A stretch of 64,000 nucleotides of DNA, taken from assembly GCF_000092205.1 (NCBI RefSeq), contig NC_014216.1:2485742-2549741 (forward strand). Reading direction: 5' to 3'. Below, one piece after another: positions 44,717 through 52,625 of this stretch. The notes under the pieces are model-generated. The model searched no databases. It was not told where the DNA came from and saw only the letters and a program-made list of their open reading frames with translations. The position numbers and the translations under genes were made by a program. How positions within the stretch are numbered: the first letter of the stretch is position 1; every line of letters begins with the position of its first letter. Source of the stretch: Desulfurivibrio alkaliphilus AHT 2 (GTDB taxonomy: Bacteria > Desulfobacterota > Desulfobulbia > Desulfobulbales > Desulfurivibrionaceae).

Positions 44717-45488
44717 CTTTTCTCCAATTCGATTTCCATATTTCTTTGGAGATGGACAACGTGCCTTCACTATTGGGAATTTCTTCCCCGGCTAGGGCAT
44801 CTAGCTCTGCAACGCCATTATAAAATACCTCGTCATAACGTGGCGGGACTGGCTTAATTCTACTTTTTCGTTTTTCCTCTCTCATGGCGGCCATTATTGT
44901 CTTAATCTTCTCAAGCCGGTCCTTCTTTTTTTTCTTTTCTCGGGCTGTCAGAGCTGTTCTGGGGGTGGATGGAGATTGGCGAGGACTGCATTGTTCTGCA
45001 AAATAGGCGTAGTTGAAATCTAATAGTTGCCCAGGCGCGGCATTGGTCATGGGTGGCGTCAAATATACATAATGGAGGAGATCGTAAGTTGCCGCGCCAT
45101 ATTTCCGAATGTCGGCCCGCAACCGAAAGAGGATGTAGGGGGGAATTGGTTTCGAGGCTGACTTATAATCTGGATGGTCATCAGGCAGTGACCAATTTTT
45201 GCCTTCATCAGTGTACCGGCTTTCAAATATCCGAAGATTGGCACCTATCGCTTTGGCCGCGTTAGGCAATTCTTTGTGAAGCTCTAGATTCCAAGGGCCT
45301 AATTTATAAAATTGCCAATCTATGTCGGTAAAGCAACGCCCTTCGTTCTTTGCGGCATAGTACAAGTCAGCGAGATAGATGTACTTGATCAGCTGAATAG
45401 GCCCAAGCTCTCTGTTTTTGTAGTCTTCATCTTGCCATGCTTCGGCAAGGATGAATTTAATGAGTTCCTGAACGCGGGCTTTATTCAT
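44700..45488 (-). CDS. Panacea (DUF4065/SocA-like) domain protein
   Basis: This is a 262-residue protein. The N-terminal half matches the Panacea/DUF4065 pattern: QLIKYIYLADLYYAAKNEG, DIDWQFYKLGPWNLELHKELP and a helical continuation. The C-terminal part is highly charged (REKKKKKDRLEKIKTIMAAM). Panacea proteins act as antitoxins for diverse toxins (SocA, PanA). It is the first gene of a two-gene minus-strand unit with 43,991-44,716, next to the BREX operon. The charged tail is longer than in most small antitoxins. Confidence 0.75.
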   Translation of the reverse strand: MNKARVQELIKFILAEAWQDEDYKNRELGPIQLIKYIYLADLYYAAKNEGRCFTDIDWQFYKLGPWNLELHKELPNAAKAIGANLRIFESRYTDEGKNWSLPDDHPDYKSASKPIPPYILFRLRADIRKYGAATYDLLHYVYLTPPMTNAAPGQLLDFNYAYFAEQCSPRQSPSTPRTALTAREKKKKKDRLEKIKTIMAAMREEKRKSRIKPVPPRYDEVFYNGVAELDALAGEEIPNSEGTLSISKEIWKSNWRKDADLP

Positions 45489-45497
45489 GGCTATTGT

Positions 45498-45511
45498 AAG
45501 CGTTAGCGCTT
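45498..45511. promoter_or_regulatory. Inverted repeat in the leader of the Panacea gene
   Basis: AAGCGttagCGCTT sits 10 bases upstream of the start codon, downstream of a minus-strand promoter candidate (TTGACG at the complement of 45,587-45,592, a 17-base spacer, TATTTT at the complement of 45,564-45,569). It could be an operator for autoregulation. Confidence 0.4.
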
Positions 45512-45695
45512 GCGGAGGGAAGAGGTGCTTAGCTTGACTTTCTAATATATAGAAGTATCGGAAAAAATAAAAGGGTTATACAGGGCCGTCAAGATTAATC
45601 GAAGCACACGAGAGACACAAGCCTGAATCCGTGTCATGTTTTCTGCGCAGGTCGTTGTAACGGGGAGTCCATTTCAGGAGACAGGAAACCTGTCC

Positions 45696-47080
45696 GGGTT
45701 ATAGTCAAATCTGGTGTATGGGATAACTGAGGAAAATGGCGTATCATCCAGGTTGATTGATCACCACGACGATCACAGCCAACACAGGAGGATACGCCAT
45801 GACCAAGTCTACCCCAACCGCTCTTTCACAACAAGGAAACAATGTCGCCGACCCGCTTACCGACCTTTTGCGCGATGGTGCCAGGATGCTGATTGCCCAG
45901 GCCGTAGAAGCTGAATTACAGGCCTTCATGGCCCAATACTCCAGCCGCTTGGAAGATGGCCGCAGGACAGTGGTCCGAAACGGCTATCTTCCCGGTCGCA
46001 CGATCCAGACCGGAATCGGCGATGTCGAGGTCAAAGTTCCCAAGGTGCGAGATCGTAGCGGCCAAGGCCTCAAGTTCAACAGCAGTTTGTTGCCGCCTTA
46101 TCTGAAGCGGGCGCGCAGTGTCGATGAGTTGCTGCCCTGGCTTTACCTGCGAGGAATTTCCACCGGCGATTACCAGGAGGCCCTGGCCGCACTCCTCGGG
46201 GAACAGGCCAAGGGGTTGTCGGCCAACACCATCTCCCGCTTGAAAGCCAAATGGCTGGCCGAGCACACCAAATGGCGGCAACGTGACCTGAACGGAAAAC
46301 GCTACGTTTACTGGTGGGTGGATGGCATCTACAGCAACGTCCGCATGGATGACAAGCTTTGCCTGCTGGTGATCATTGGAGTTACCGACCAGGGGCACAA
46401 GGAACTGATAGCGGTGGAGGATGGCTACCGGGAGTCAAGCGACAGCTGGTATGAACTTCTCGCCGGGCTGCGGGCTCGGGGCCTGACCACAGGCCCCGAG
46501 TTGGCGGTTGGCGATGGTTCCTTGGGGTTCTGGAACGCCTTGGGCAGGGTCTATCCGAAGACCCGCCACCAACGCTGCTGGGTTCACAAAACGGCCAACG
46601 TGCTGAACAAGATGCCCAAAAAGCTTCAGCTCAAGGCCAAGGCTGATTTGCATGATATCTGGATGGCTGAGACCAAGGAAGATGCCAGCCAGGCTTTTGA
46701 TCGTATGCTGGCCCGTTTCGAAGACAAATACCCCAAGGCCATGGAGTGCCTGGCCAAGGACCGGGACGAGTTGCTGGCTTTTTACGATTTTCCAGCCGAA
46801 CACTGGGTGCATATCAGGACCACCAACCCCATCGAGTCGGCCTTTGCCACTGTGCGCCTGCGCAGCAAGAGATCACGGAACTGCGGTTCCAGGGACACCA
46901 CCCTGACCATGGTCTTTAAGCTGCTGCAAAGCGCTGAAAAAAGATGGAAAAAGATCAAGGGATTTCGCCGGCTGGCTGAGGTCGTCACCGGCATACAATT
47001 CAAAAACGGAATCAAGGTGTCAGATCAACCTATGCGGATGGCCGCCTGAGGACTCCGTACACCAGATTTGACAATAACTC
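45696..47080. mobile_element. IS256-family insertion sequence with 9-bp target duplication
   Basis: The 26-bp terminal inverted repeats (GGGTTATAGTCAAATCTGG... on the left; the complement of ...CCAGATTTGACAATAACTC on the right) differ at only four positions. The 9-bp direct repeat AACCTGTCC flanks both sides (45,687-45,695 and 47,081-47,089), fitting the 8-9 bp duplications of IS256. Total length is 1385 bp. The insertion is inside the island, between the Panacea pair and the right att site. Confidence 0.92.
45799..47049 (+). CDS. IS256-family transposase (Mutator-like)
   Basis: This is a 416-residue, apparently intact DDE transposase. VDGIYSNVRMDDKLCLLVIIG holds the first catalytic aspartate, LAVGDGSLGFW the second, and RTTNPIESAFATVRLR contains the glutamate in the IS256 signature. 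The N-terminal DNA-binding region starts after MTKSTPTALSQ. ATG 45,799 follows CAGGAGGATACGCC. The intact frame and near-perfect ends suggest recent arrival. Confidence 0.95.
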   Translation: MTKSTPTALSQQGNNVADPLTDLLRDGARMLIAQAVEAELQAFMAQYSSRLEDGRRTVVRNGYLPGRTIQTGIGDVEVKVPKVRDRSGQGLKFNSSLLPPYLKRARSVDELLPWLYLRGISTGDYQEALAALLGEQAKGLSANTISRLKAKWLAEHTKWRQRDLNGKRYVYWWVDGIYSNVRMDDKLCLLVIIGVTDQGHKELIAVEDGYRESSDSWYELLAGLRARGLTTGPELAVGDGSLGFWNALGRVYPKTRHQRCWVHKTANVLNKMPKKLQLKAKADLHDIWMAETKEDASQAFDRMLARFEDKYPKAMECLAKDRDELLAFYDFPAEHWVHIRTTNPIESAFATVRLRSKRSRNCGSRDTTLTMVFKLLQSAEKRWKKIKGFRRLAEVVTGIQFKNGIKVSDQPMRMAA

Positions 47081-47252
47081 AACCTGTCCCTGATCATGCA
47101 AAGCAACGATGGTCCCCACCGCGTAATGAGTTGAGTCGCGTCGGACCGGCAGCTTCTTTTTTGTCCACCACCTGGCGGAAAGGCTAGGTATAAATTTTAC
47201 TGATCGAGTGTTACGGGTTTAGGGGCGGATAAATCAGTAAAAAAATGCATTG

Positions 47253-47274
47253 GAGGTTGCACCAGAGGTTGCAC
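47253..47274 (+). repeat. Two direct repeats GAGGTTGCAC, candidate integrase arm sites (right)
   Basis: Copies lie at 47,253-47,262 and 47,265-47,274 (12-base pitch), identical to the three copies near the left end and in the same orientation. They sit about 50-70 bases from the right attachment site. Confidence 0.68.
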
Positions 47275-47282
47275 AAACAAAA

Positions 47283-47312
47283 AAGGAGTTATGGCCGAAA
47301 CCATAACTCCTT
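47283..47312 (-). terminator. Terminator for tRNA-Asn supplied by the island
   Basis: AAGGAGTTATGG (47,283-47,294) pairs exactly with CCATAACTCCTT (47,301-47,312). On the minus strand a T run follows, directly downstream of the tRNA-Asn 3' end. It appears to replace the tRNA's original terminator left at 20,461-20,497. Confidence 0.75.
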
Positions 47313-47320
47313 GATTTTGC

Positions 47321-47396
47321 TGGCTCCCGGGGAGGGACTCGAACCCCCGACAGGGTGGTTAACAGCCACCTGCTCTACCGGCTGAGCTACCCGGGA
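47321..47396 (-). tRNA. tRNA-Asn (GUU)
   Basis: This 76-base gene includes encoded CCA. The acceptor stem TCCCGGG pairs with CCCGGGA, the D arm is GCTC/GAGC, the anticodon stem-loop is GGTGG-CTGTTAA-CCACC with anticodon GTT, and the T arm has GTTCGAGTC. Its last 45 bases (47,321-47,365) are duplicated at 20,533-20,577, so it is the right junction of island 1 and has been reconstituted by the integration. Confidence 0.97.
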
Positions 47397-47645
47397 ACGA
47401 AAGCAGCAACTATAGCAAGCCGGCGGGGCTGCGTCAACAGTTTTACATGGCGCTTGCTCGGTGGCGGGGCTTTTTGTTCGGCCGCGGTCTCAAAACCCTT
47501 GGCCACAAAGAGGTTACGGCGTAGCCTGCCGGTTCGTCCTGTCGCGAATTGCTTGCGACAATCATATAGTGGTCCGCCCCCTTCAGCCGCTTTCTCCTTG
47601 ACCTTAAACCGGGCGGATGCTAATAAATCATTCCTTCCAAAATGT
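47397..47645. other. Spacer between two tRNA genes
   Basis: No gene or strong repeat is seen. Open frames here run through the tRNA genes and are not credible. Confidence 0.5.
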
Positions 47646-47722
47646 CGGGGCGTGGCGCAGCCTGGTAGCGCGCCTGCCTTGGGAGCAGGAGGCCGGAGGT
47701 TCGAATCCTCTCGCCCCGACCA
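47646..47722 (+). tRNA. tRNA-Pro (UGG)
   Basis: This 77-base gene includes encoded CCA. The acceptor CGGGGCG pairs with CGCCCCG, and the anticodon stem-loop is CCTGC-CTTGGGA-GCAGG with anticodon TGG. It is convergent with the transferase gene that ends at 47,738. Confidence 0.97.
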
Positions 47723-47737
47723 TTGCTGTATCTTTCT

Positions 47738-49183
47738 CTACCGGCGGTAAAAACGAGCCAGGCGCTCGGGGCTGATCCCCAGCCAATAGCCCAGCACCAT
47801 CCCCTGATTGATCAGAAAGGTCCGCAGGACTCCCTTTTGTTGCCAGCGCCGGGCGCTGGTGTGGGCCTTTTCCGGCCGGAGGGCCACGTGCCCCCGCCGG
47901 TGCAGCCGCCGAATGAGTTGAAAGTCTTCCATGATCGGCACCGGCGGGCAACCGCCAAGTTCGTCGAACACCCTTTTGCAAAGAAAAATTCCCTGATCGC
48001 CGTAGGGCAGGCCCAGAAACCGGGAGCGCAAATTGGCTCCCCGCTCCATCAGGCGCAGCAGAGGACCGGCAGCGTCGATACGTAGGCTGAAGGCTCCCGC
48101 CACCGTGGCCGGATCGGCCAGGGTTTTGAAGATCAGCTCCGGATAGCCCCGGGGCGGCAGGGTGTCGGCGTGCAGCAGGAGCAGCGCCTGCCCCCGGGCC
48201 CGGGCGGCTCCGGCATTGAGCTGGGCCGCCCGGCCGCCCGGTTGCCCCGTTGCCCCTGGGAGCTCGATAACCGTGGCGCCGTGGCGCCTGGCCAGCTCCC
48301 GGGTCTGATCGCGGCTGCCGCCGTCGGCCACCAGGATTTCCGTTTCTACTTGCATCCCGTCGGCCGCCTGCCGCAAATGCGTAAGGGTGGCCGGCAACAC
48401 GGCGGCTTCATTAAGGGTGGGAATAATCACCGAAAGCAGGGGAGGGTGCCCGAAAAAATCGGTAAAGCGATTGTCATCGGCCAAGACCTGCAGGTCTTCA
48501 GCCCGATCAATATCCCGCCTGGTCGGCAGCAAGGCCACACTCAGGCCGAGGCGGGCGGCGGCGGCGCGGGTTTGCTCGCCCACCCGGCCGGAGCCCCAGT
48601 TGATGTCCTGGAAAAGTTCCGGGCGCGGCTCCTTCAGGCCCAGCAGGTAGTAGCCGCCATCTTCAGCGGGGCCCAGCACCAGATCGTGGACTTTCAGTTG
48701 CGCCACCGCCTCCTGCAGCAGTTCCGGCGTCAGCCCCGGCAGATCGGAACCAAACACCAGGGTCATCTCGATTTCATTGCCGTAGCGGCGATCCTTTAAG
48801 GGCGTGCCGCACTCCAGGCCGTCGCAACTCTGGTTGGCCAGCCGCGGCCGGAAGGAGAGGTCGATGGCCTGCTGTAAGCGCCGACCCAGGTCACCTTCCG
48901 CCTGGCGTTGATACTCCAGGTCATCACCCAGCCAGGCCCGAAAGGAGGCGGACCGCTCGCCGGTGTAGCAAATCCGTATCGTGGCCTCGACCACCTCGGA
49001 ACCCCGGAGGAGTTTTTGCAAACCGCGCGCCGTCTGCACCGTCGCTTCACTCATCCGGCGCTGCAGGCGGGCGGCTTCCGTAGCGCCCAGGGCGGGGATC
49101 AACCGGCTTTTGACCATGCCGGGGGCCGGGTAACGGGTAAAGACCAGCAGTTTCAGGTGAATGGGCGAGTAGGGTGGCATCAA
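47738..49183 (-). CDS. Fused rSAM/selenodomain-associated transferases 1 and 2
   Basis: This is a 481-residue fusion. The N-terminal half (residues 1-220) is a DUF2064/TIGR04282-type transferase: VFTRYPAPGMVKSRLIPALG, FGSDLPGLTPELL and LGPAEDGGYYLLGL. The C-terminal half (about 245-480) is a GT2-like TIGR04283 transferase: LSVIIPTLNEAAVLPATL, EILVADGGSRDQT and LLLHADTLPPRG. The two usually occur as neighbouring genes with radical-SAM partners that are linked in some bacteria to arsenosugar or related small-molecule glycosylation. No such partner is visible here. The start could also be M2. Confidence 0.85.
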   Translation of the reverse strand: MMPPYSPIHLKLLVFTRYPAPGMVKSRLIPALGATEAARLQRRMSEATVQTARGLQKLLRGSEVVEATIRICYTGERSASFRAWLGDDLEYQRQAEGDLGRRLQQAIDLSFRPRLANQSCDGLECGTPLKDRRYGNEIEMTLVFGSDLPGLTPELLQEAVAQLKVHDLVLGPAEDGGYYLLGLKEPRPELFQDINWGSGRVGEQTRAAAARLGLSVALLPTRRDIDRAEDLQVLADDNRFTDFFGHPPLLSVIIPTLNEAAVLPATLTHLRQAADGMQVETEILVADGGSRDQTRELARRHGATVIELPGATGQPGGRAAQLNAGAARARGQALLLLHADTLPPRGYPELIFKTLADPATVAGAFSLRIDAAGPLLRLMERGANLRSRFLGLPYGDQGIFLCKRVFDELGGCPPVPIMEDFQLIRRLHRRGHVALRPEKAHTSARRWQQKGVLRTFLINQGMVLGYWLGISPERLARFYRR

Positions 49184-49217
49184 ATGTCCGGCTGGTAACA
49201 GATTACAAGATTAAATT

Positions 49218-49982
49218 TTAGATGGGGTTTGCTAACCGGGGCAGGACGGTGATGAGCAGCCGGCTCAGCTTTTCCAGGTTGCCCCGGAAGACCGCCACCA
49301 GTTCCGGTACCTGCAGGGGCGGCTCATCCTCCTTCCAGGAGTCGTAGTCGGTGACCATGGCCACCACGGCGTAAGGCAGCCCCAGTTCGGCGGCCAAAAC
49401 GGCCTCCGGGGCGATGGTCATGTTGACCAGGTCCGCCCCCCAGAGCTGGAACATCCTCGATTCGGCCCGGGTGGAAAAGCGTGGTCCTTCAATGGTCAGC
49501 ATGGTGCCGCCATCGTGCAGCGGCAACTCCAGGTGGCGGCCGGCCATAAGCAACTGCTTCCGGATCTCGGCGGCAAAGGGGTCGGCCAGGGCGGTGTGCC
49601 GGGCATTTTCTATGCCCGGCGGGAAATGGTCGTGGAAGGTAACGGCCCTGAAGCGGGTAAAGTCGATCAACTGGTCGGGGATGACAAGTTCGCCGGGGCC
49701 GATATCCTGGCGCAGGGAGCCGCAGGCGGCGCTGGCCAGCAGATGGGTGCAGCCCTGTTCCTGCAGGGCCAGCAGGTTGGCCCGGTTGTTAACCTGAGAG
49801 GGGGGGATGGTGTGTTCCCGGCCGTGGCGGGCCAGCAGTGCCACCTCCCGGCCGCCGATTCGGCCCCTCAGCAAAGGGGCCGAGGGCGGGCCGTAAGGGG
49901 TATCCACCGTAACCTCTCGGGCGTTTTCGATAAGTTGGGGGTTTTCCAGGCCGGAACCGCCGATGATGCCGACAATGCTCAT
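49218..49982 (-). CDS. mtnP: S-methyl-5'-thioadenosine phosphorylase (MtnP type)
   Basis: This is a 254-residue phosphorylase of the PNP/MTAP class-2 fold. Motifs are GIIGGSGLEN, RHGREHTIPPSQVNNRANL, HDGGTMLTIEGPRFSTRAES, VNMTIAPEAVLAAELGL and VTDYDSWK. It cleaves methylthioadenosine to adenine and methylthioribose-1-phosphate in methionine salvage; some homologues prefer hypoxanthine-type nucleosides. The start at 49,982 is set by the beginning of the domain. It overlaps the end of the AI-2E gene region closely and may be co-transcribed. Confidence 0.88.
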   Translation of the reverse strand: MSIVGIIGGSGLENPQLIENAREVTVDTPYGPPSAPLLRGRIGGREVALLARHGREHTIPPSQVNNRANLLALQEQGCTHLLASAACGSLRQDIGPGELVIPDQLIDFTRFRAVTFHDHFPPGIENARHTALADPFAAEIRKQLLMAGRHLELPLHDGGTMLTIEGPRFSTRAESRMFQLWGADLVNMTIAPEAVLAAELGLPYAVVAMVTDYDSWKEDEPPLQVPELVAVFRGNLEKLSRLLITVLPRLANPI

Positions 49983-49986
49983 GTTC

Positions 49987-51150
49987 TCAATTTTTACGGG
50001 TTGAGGTTTTTGGGGCCGAGGGGGAATCAATGCCGCTCTTTTCCTCGGTGCCGGCGCCGACTGAGCTCCAGGCAGCGCCGGGCAGTTTAACGTAGCGATC
50101 GTAATTGGCCAGGTAAATTTCCGCCAGGGTCAGGAAGGCGGTGACGATCAGCGGGCCGTAGATGATACCGAGAAAGCCGAAGGTGTTCAAGCCGCCGATG
50201 ATGCTCAAAAAGACCAGCAGGATGTGCATCTTCGCCCGGTCACCCACCAGTTTTGGTTTGAGCAGCGATTCAATGAAGAGGGTGATGATGCCGTAAAGAA
50301 TCGCCAGCAGGATGGCATCCACCAGGTTGCCCTTGATCAGCAAAAAAAGGACCGTCGGCACCATTACCAGGCCGATACCGACGATGGGCAGAAAGGCCAG
50401 CACCGCCATGATCGCTCCCCAGAGCACCGGCGGCCCCAGGTTGAAGGCCCAGAAGATCAGGCCACCGATAATCCCTTGAATCACCGCACAGATTCCATTG
50501 CCGATTAGTACCGCCCCGGTGATTTCATCGAACTTGGCAAACAGTTGCCGCTCCTGGTCGTCGGGCAGCGGCGAGAGGCGGAAAATATAGTTAAGCAGGC
50601 GGTCGTGCTCCATCAGCAGAAAAAAGATGGTGACAATGGTCAAAAAGAAGCCCAGCACGAACATCATCAGGTTGGCCGCCCAGGTGCTGGCCTGGTCGTA
50701 GAGAAACAGTCCCAGATCCCGGGCGGTTCCGGCCAGCGCCCGGCCGATGTCTTCCGGTTGCAGGGAATAGCCCAGCAGGGCGGCGGTTTCCTGCAGGTGC
50801 ACAAAAAGCGGGGTGGTCTGAAACTCCCGCAACCGGGCCCCCAGGGTGGCCCCCGCCCCCCGGCCCCAGTTGTAAAGCCCGTGGGCTTCCTGGGCCAGGG
50901 CCATAACAAAGAAGACCAGCGGGATGAAGACCAGCAGTACCACCAAGGTGCAGGTGGCCAGCGAGGCAAAGAAGTCCGGCAGCCGGCGATTGATGAGCTG
51001 GTAGATGGGCCGAAACAGCCTGGTCAGCAGATAGGCCAGCACCAGCACGGAGATAAAGGGCCAGAACAGCCATCCCACCAAGACACTGGAGATCGCGAAA
51101 AGGAACAGGAAGTAGCCCAGGACCATGGGCGATGGAGGAGATTTTTGCAT
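49987..51150 (-). CDS. AI-2E family (PerM-like) transporter
   Basis: This is a 387-residue membrane protein with about eight hydrophobic segments. It has the family's typical LLLVFLSIIGGLNTFGFLGIIYGPLIVTAF near the C-terminus (split), GNGICAVIQGIIGGLIFWAF and an extended central soluble loop. Family members export small molecules or act as sodium/proton antiporters; the substrate is unknown. AAGGCAGAGCA precedes the ATG. Its stop is 5 bases before the mtnP start, suggesting one operon. Confidence 0.88.
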   Translation of the reverse strand: MQKSPPSPMVLGYFLFLFAISSVLVGWLFWPFISVLVLAYLLTRLFRPIYQLINRRLPDFFASLATCTLVVLLVFIPLVFFVMALAQEAHGLYNWGRGAGATLGARLREFQTTPLFVHLQETAALLGYSLQPEDIGRALAGTARDLGLFLYDQASTWAANLMMFVLGFFLTIVTIFFLLMEHDRLLNYIFRLSPLPDDQERQLFAKFDEITGAVLIGNGICAVIQGIIGGLIFWAFNLGPPVLWGAIMAVLAFLPIVGIGLVMVPTVLFLLIKGNLVDAILLAILYGIITLFIESLLKPKLVGDRAKMHILLVFLSIIGGLNTFGFLGIIYGPLIVTAFLTLAEIYLANYDRYVKLPGAAWSSVGAGTEEKSGIDSPSAPKTSTRKN

Positions 51151-51182
51151 TGCTCTGCCTTACCGAAAGATCATTGACGGAC

Positions 51183-51292
51183 CGTAACCGTTCAGCAGTG
51201 CCGTAGATTCGGGCAAGCAGCCAGGCGCAGCGTACCCCTTGTACGTAAGCCTGGCTGCTTGCCCGAAGATGCGGTGCTGCTGAACGGTTACG
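51183..51292. repeat. Long inverted repeat, copy 3 (reverse orientation)
   Basis: The outer arms CGTAACCGTTCAGCAG and CTGCTGAACGGTTACG pair exactly, and an inner 18-bp arm TTCGGGCAAGCAGCCAGG (51,208-51,225) pairs exactly with 51,250-51,267. The right arm carries GATGCGGTGCTGCTG, the complement of the arm in copy 4. It lies between divergent genes, so it is not simply a terminator. Confidence 0.8.
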
Positions 51293-51495
51293 ACCACTTT
51301 AGCTGAAAGCTGCCGCCACTGCCAGGTGAATTGCGCGTGGTCGGATTAGTTGCCGGGCCGCAAAATAAGTTGTTTCCCTGGTGCCGGAACTTCGTTATAT
51401 TGCGGAAAATTTTTACTTAAAACGAGCTGTTTGCCAATTTGTCGAAAAAACACGACGGCGGCGACGATCTCTTTGATAAAGCAACAGGTTGCCAG

Positions 51496-52566
51496 ATGGA
51501 AATCAAAACTCAAACCCTTCCCCCGTCCCAGCGGCGCACCCGTCCCGATGATCAACAACTGGGGTTCGGCAGGATCTTTACCGATCACATGCTGGTCATG
51601 CCCTTTGACGCCAAACGCGGCTGGCACGACCCGGAGGTGCGGCCATACGCGCCCTTTTCCCTCGACCCGGCGGCCATGGTGCTGCATTACGGGCAGGCGA
51701 TCTTTGAAGGCCTGAAGGCATACCGGGGCCGGGATGACGGCATTTATCTCTTCCGTCCGCTGGCCAACCTGGAGCGCATGAATCGTTCCGCTGTGAGGAT
51801 GTGCATGCCGACCCTGCCGGTGGACACCGTCTTTGCCGGGCTCAAAGCCTTGCTGAAAGTGGACGGCGACTGGGTGCCGTCCGCCGACCACGGGGCCTCC
51901 CTTTATATCCGTCCCACCATGGTGGCCACCGAGGCCGGCCTGGGGGTGCGGCCGGCCCAGGAATATCTCTTTTACGTCATCCTCAGCCCGGTGGGGGCCT
52001 ATTACCCGGAAGGCTTCAACCCGGTGAAGATTTACGTTACCGATAAATACGTGCGGGCCGTGCCCGGCGGGGTGGGCGAGGCCAAGACCGCCGGCAACTA
52101 CGCCGCCAGCATCATGGCCGCGGTGGAGGCCCAGCAGGCAGGTTATACCCAGGTGCTGTGGCTGGACGCCAAAGAGCGGCGGCTGGTGGAAGAAGTCGGT
52201 ACCATGAACATCTTTTTTGTCTTTAAAGACCGTATCGTCACCCCGCCCCTTTCCGGCACCATTCTGCCCGGCATTACCCGGGACTCGGTGCTCCGGCTGC
52301 TGGCCGACTGGGACTTGCCGGTGGAAGAGAGGAGTATCGCCATCGACGAGGTCTTTGCCGCCAACGAGCGCGGCGAATTGCAGGAGGTCTTCGGCACCGG
52401 CACGGCGGCGGTGATCTCCCCCGTCGGTTCCCTGCATTACCGGGGCCAGGATTGCCAGATCAACCAGGGTAAAATCGGGGAGCTGGCCCTGAAGCTGTTC
52501 AACGAACTTACCGCCATTCAATATGGCCGTAAGGCGGATCCTTACGGCTGGGTTATCCGACTCTAG
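51496..52566 (+). CDS. ilvE: Branched-chain amino acid aminotransferase
   Basis: This is a 356-residue fold-type IV PLP enzyme. The start MEIKTQTLPP is chosen at 51,496 because the family domain begins there; the frame is open further left with a TTG codon. Motifs include FGRIFTDHMLVM, YGQAIFEGLKAYRG, the PLP lysine in GEAKTAGNYAAS, EEVGTMNIFFVF and GTGTAAVISPVG. It transfers the amino group in leucine, isoleucine and valine synthesis. It is followed by an alternative hairpin/terminator region before groES. Confidence 0.92.
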   Translation: MEIKTQTLPPSQRRTRPDDQQLGFGRIFTDHMLVMPFDAKRGWHDPEVRPYAPFSLDPAAMVLHYGQAIFEGLKAYRGRDDGIYLFRPLANLERMNRSAVRMCMPTLPVDTVFAGLKALLKVDGDWVPSADHGASLYIRPTMVATEAGLGVRPAQEYLFYVILSPVGAYYPEGFNPVKIYVTDKYVRAVPGGVGEAKTAGNYAASIMAAVEAQQAGYTQVLWLDAKERRLVEEVGTMNIFFVFKDRIVTPPLSGTILPGITRDSVLRLLADWDLPVEERSIAIDEVFAANERGELQEVFGTGTAAVISPVGSLHYRGQDCQINQGKIGELALKLFNELTAIQYGRKADPYGWVIRL

Positions 52567-52574
52567 GTATAAGC

Positions 52575-52625
52575 GCGGTCACGGGGCGCGCCGTGGCCGC
52601 TTACAGAAGGCCCCGTATTTTTTTT
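52575..52625 (+). terminator. Terminator of ilvE, with overlapping hairpins
   Basis: GCGGTCACGG (52,575-52,584) pairs with CCGTGGCCGC (52,591-52,600). A competing stem ACGGGGC (52,581-52,587) with GCCCCGT (52,610-52,616) is followed by ATTTTTTTTT, so it is the better terminator. Confidence 0.65.

Larger units (their letters stand above)
20578..47365. mobile_element. Island 1: integrated phage-satellite-like element carrying BREX
   Basis: The element is bounded by the 45-bp tRNA-Asn direct repeats, giving a unit of about 26.8 kb. It holds an adjacent tyrosine integrase, an AlpA-like regulator, a DUF3987 replication protein, a terminase small subunit, a type I BREX operon with extra genes, a Panacea-domain gene pair and an IS256-family insertion. 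No capsid, tail, portal or conjugation genes are present. The boundaries are firm; the satellite classification is an inference from the gene set. Confidence 0.9.

Noticed and set aside
47355-47750. A 131-codon frame between and across two tRNA genes
   Set aside because: It runs through tRNA-Asn and tRNA-Pro sequence and has no ribosome binding site.
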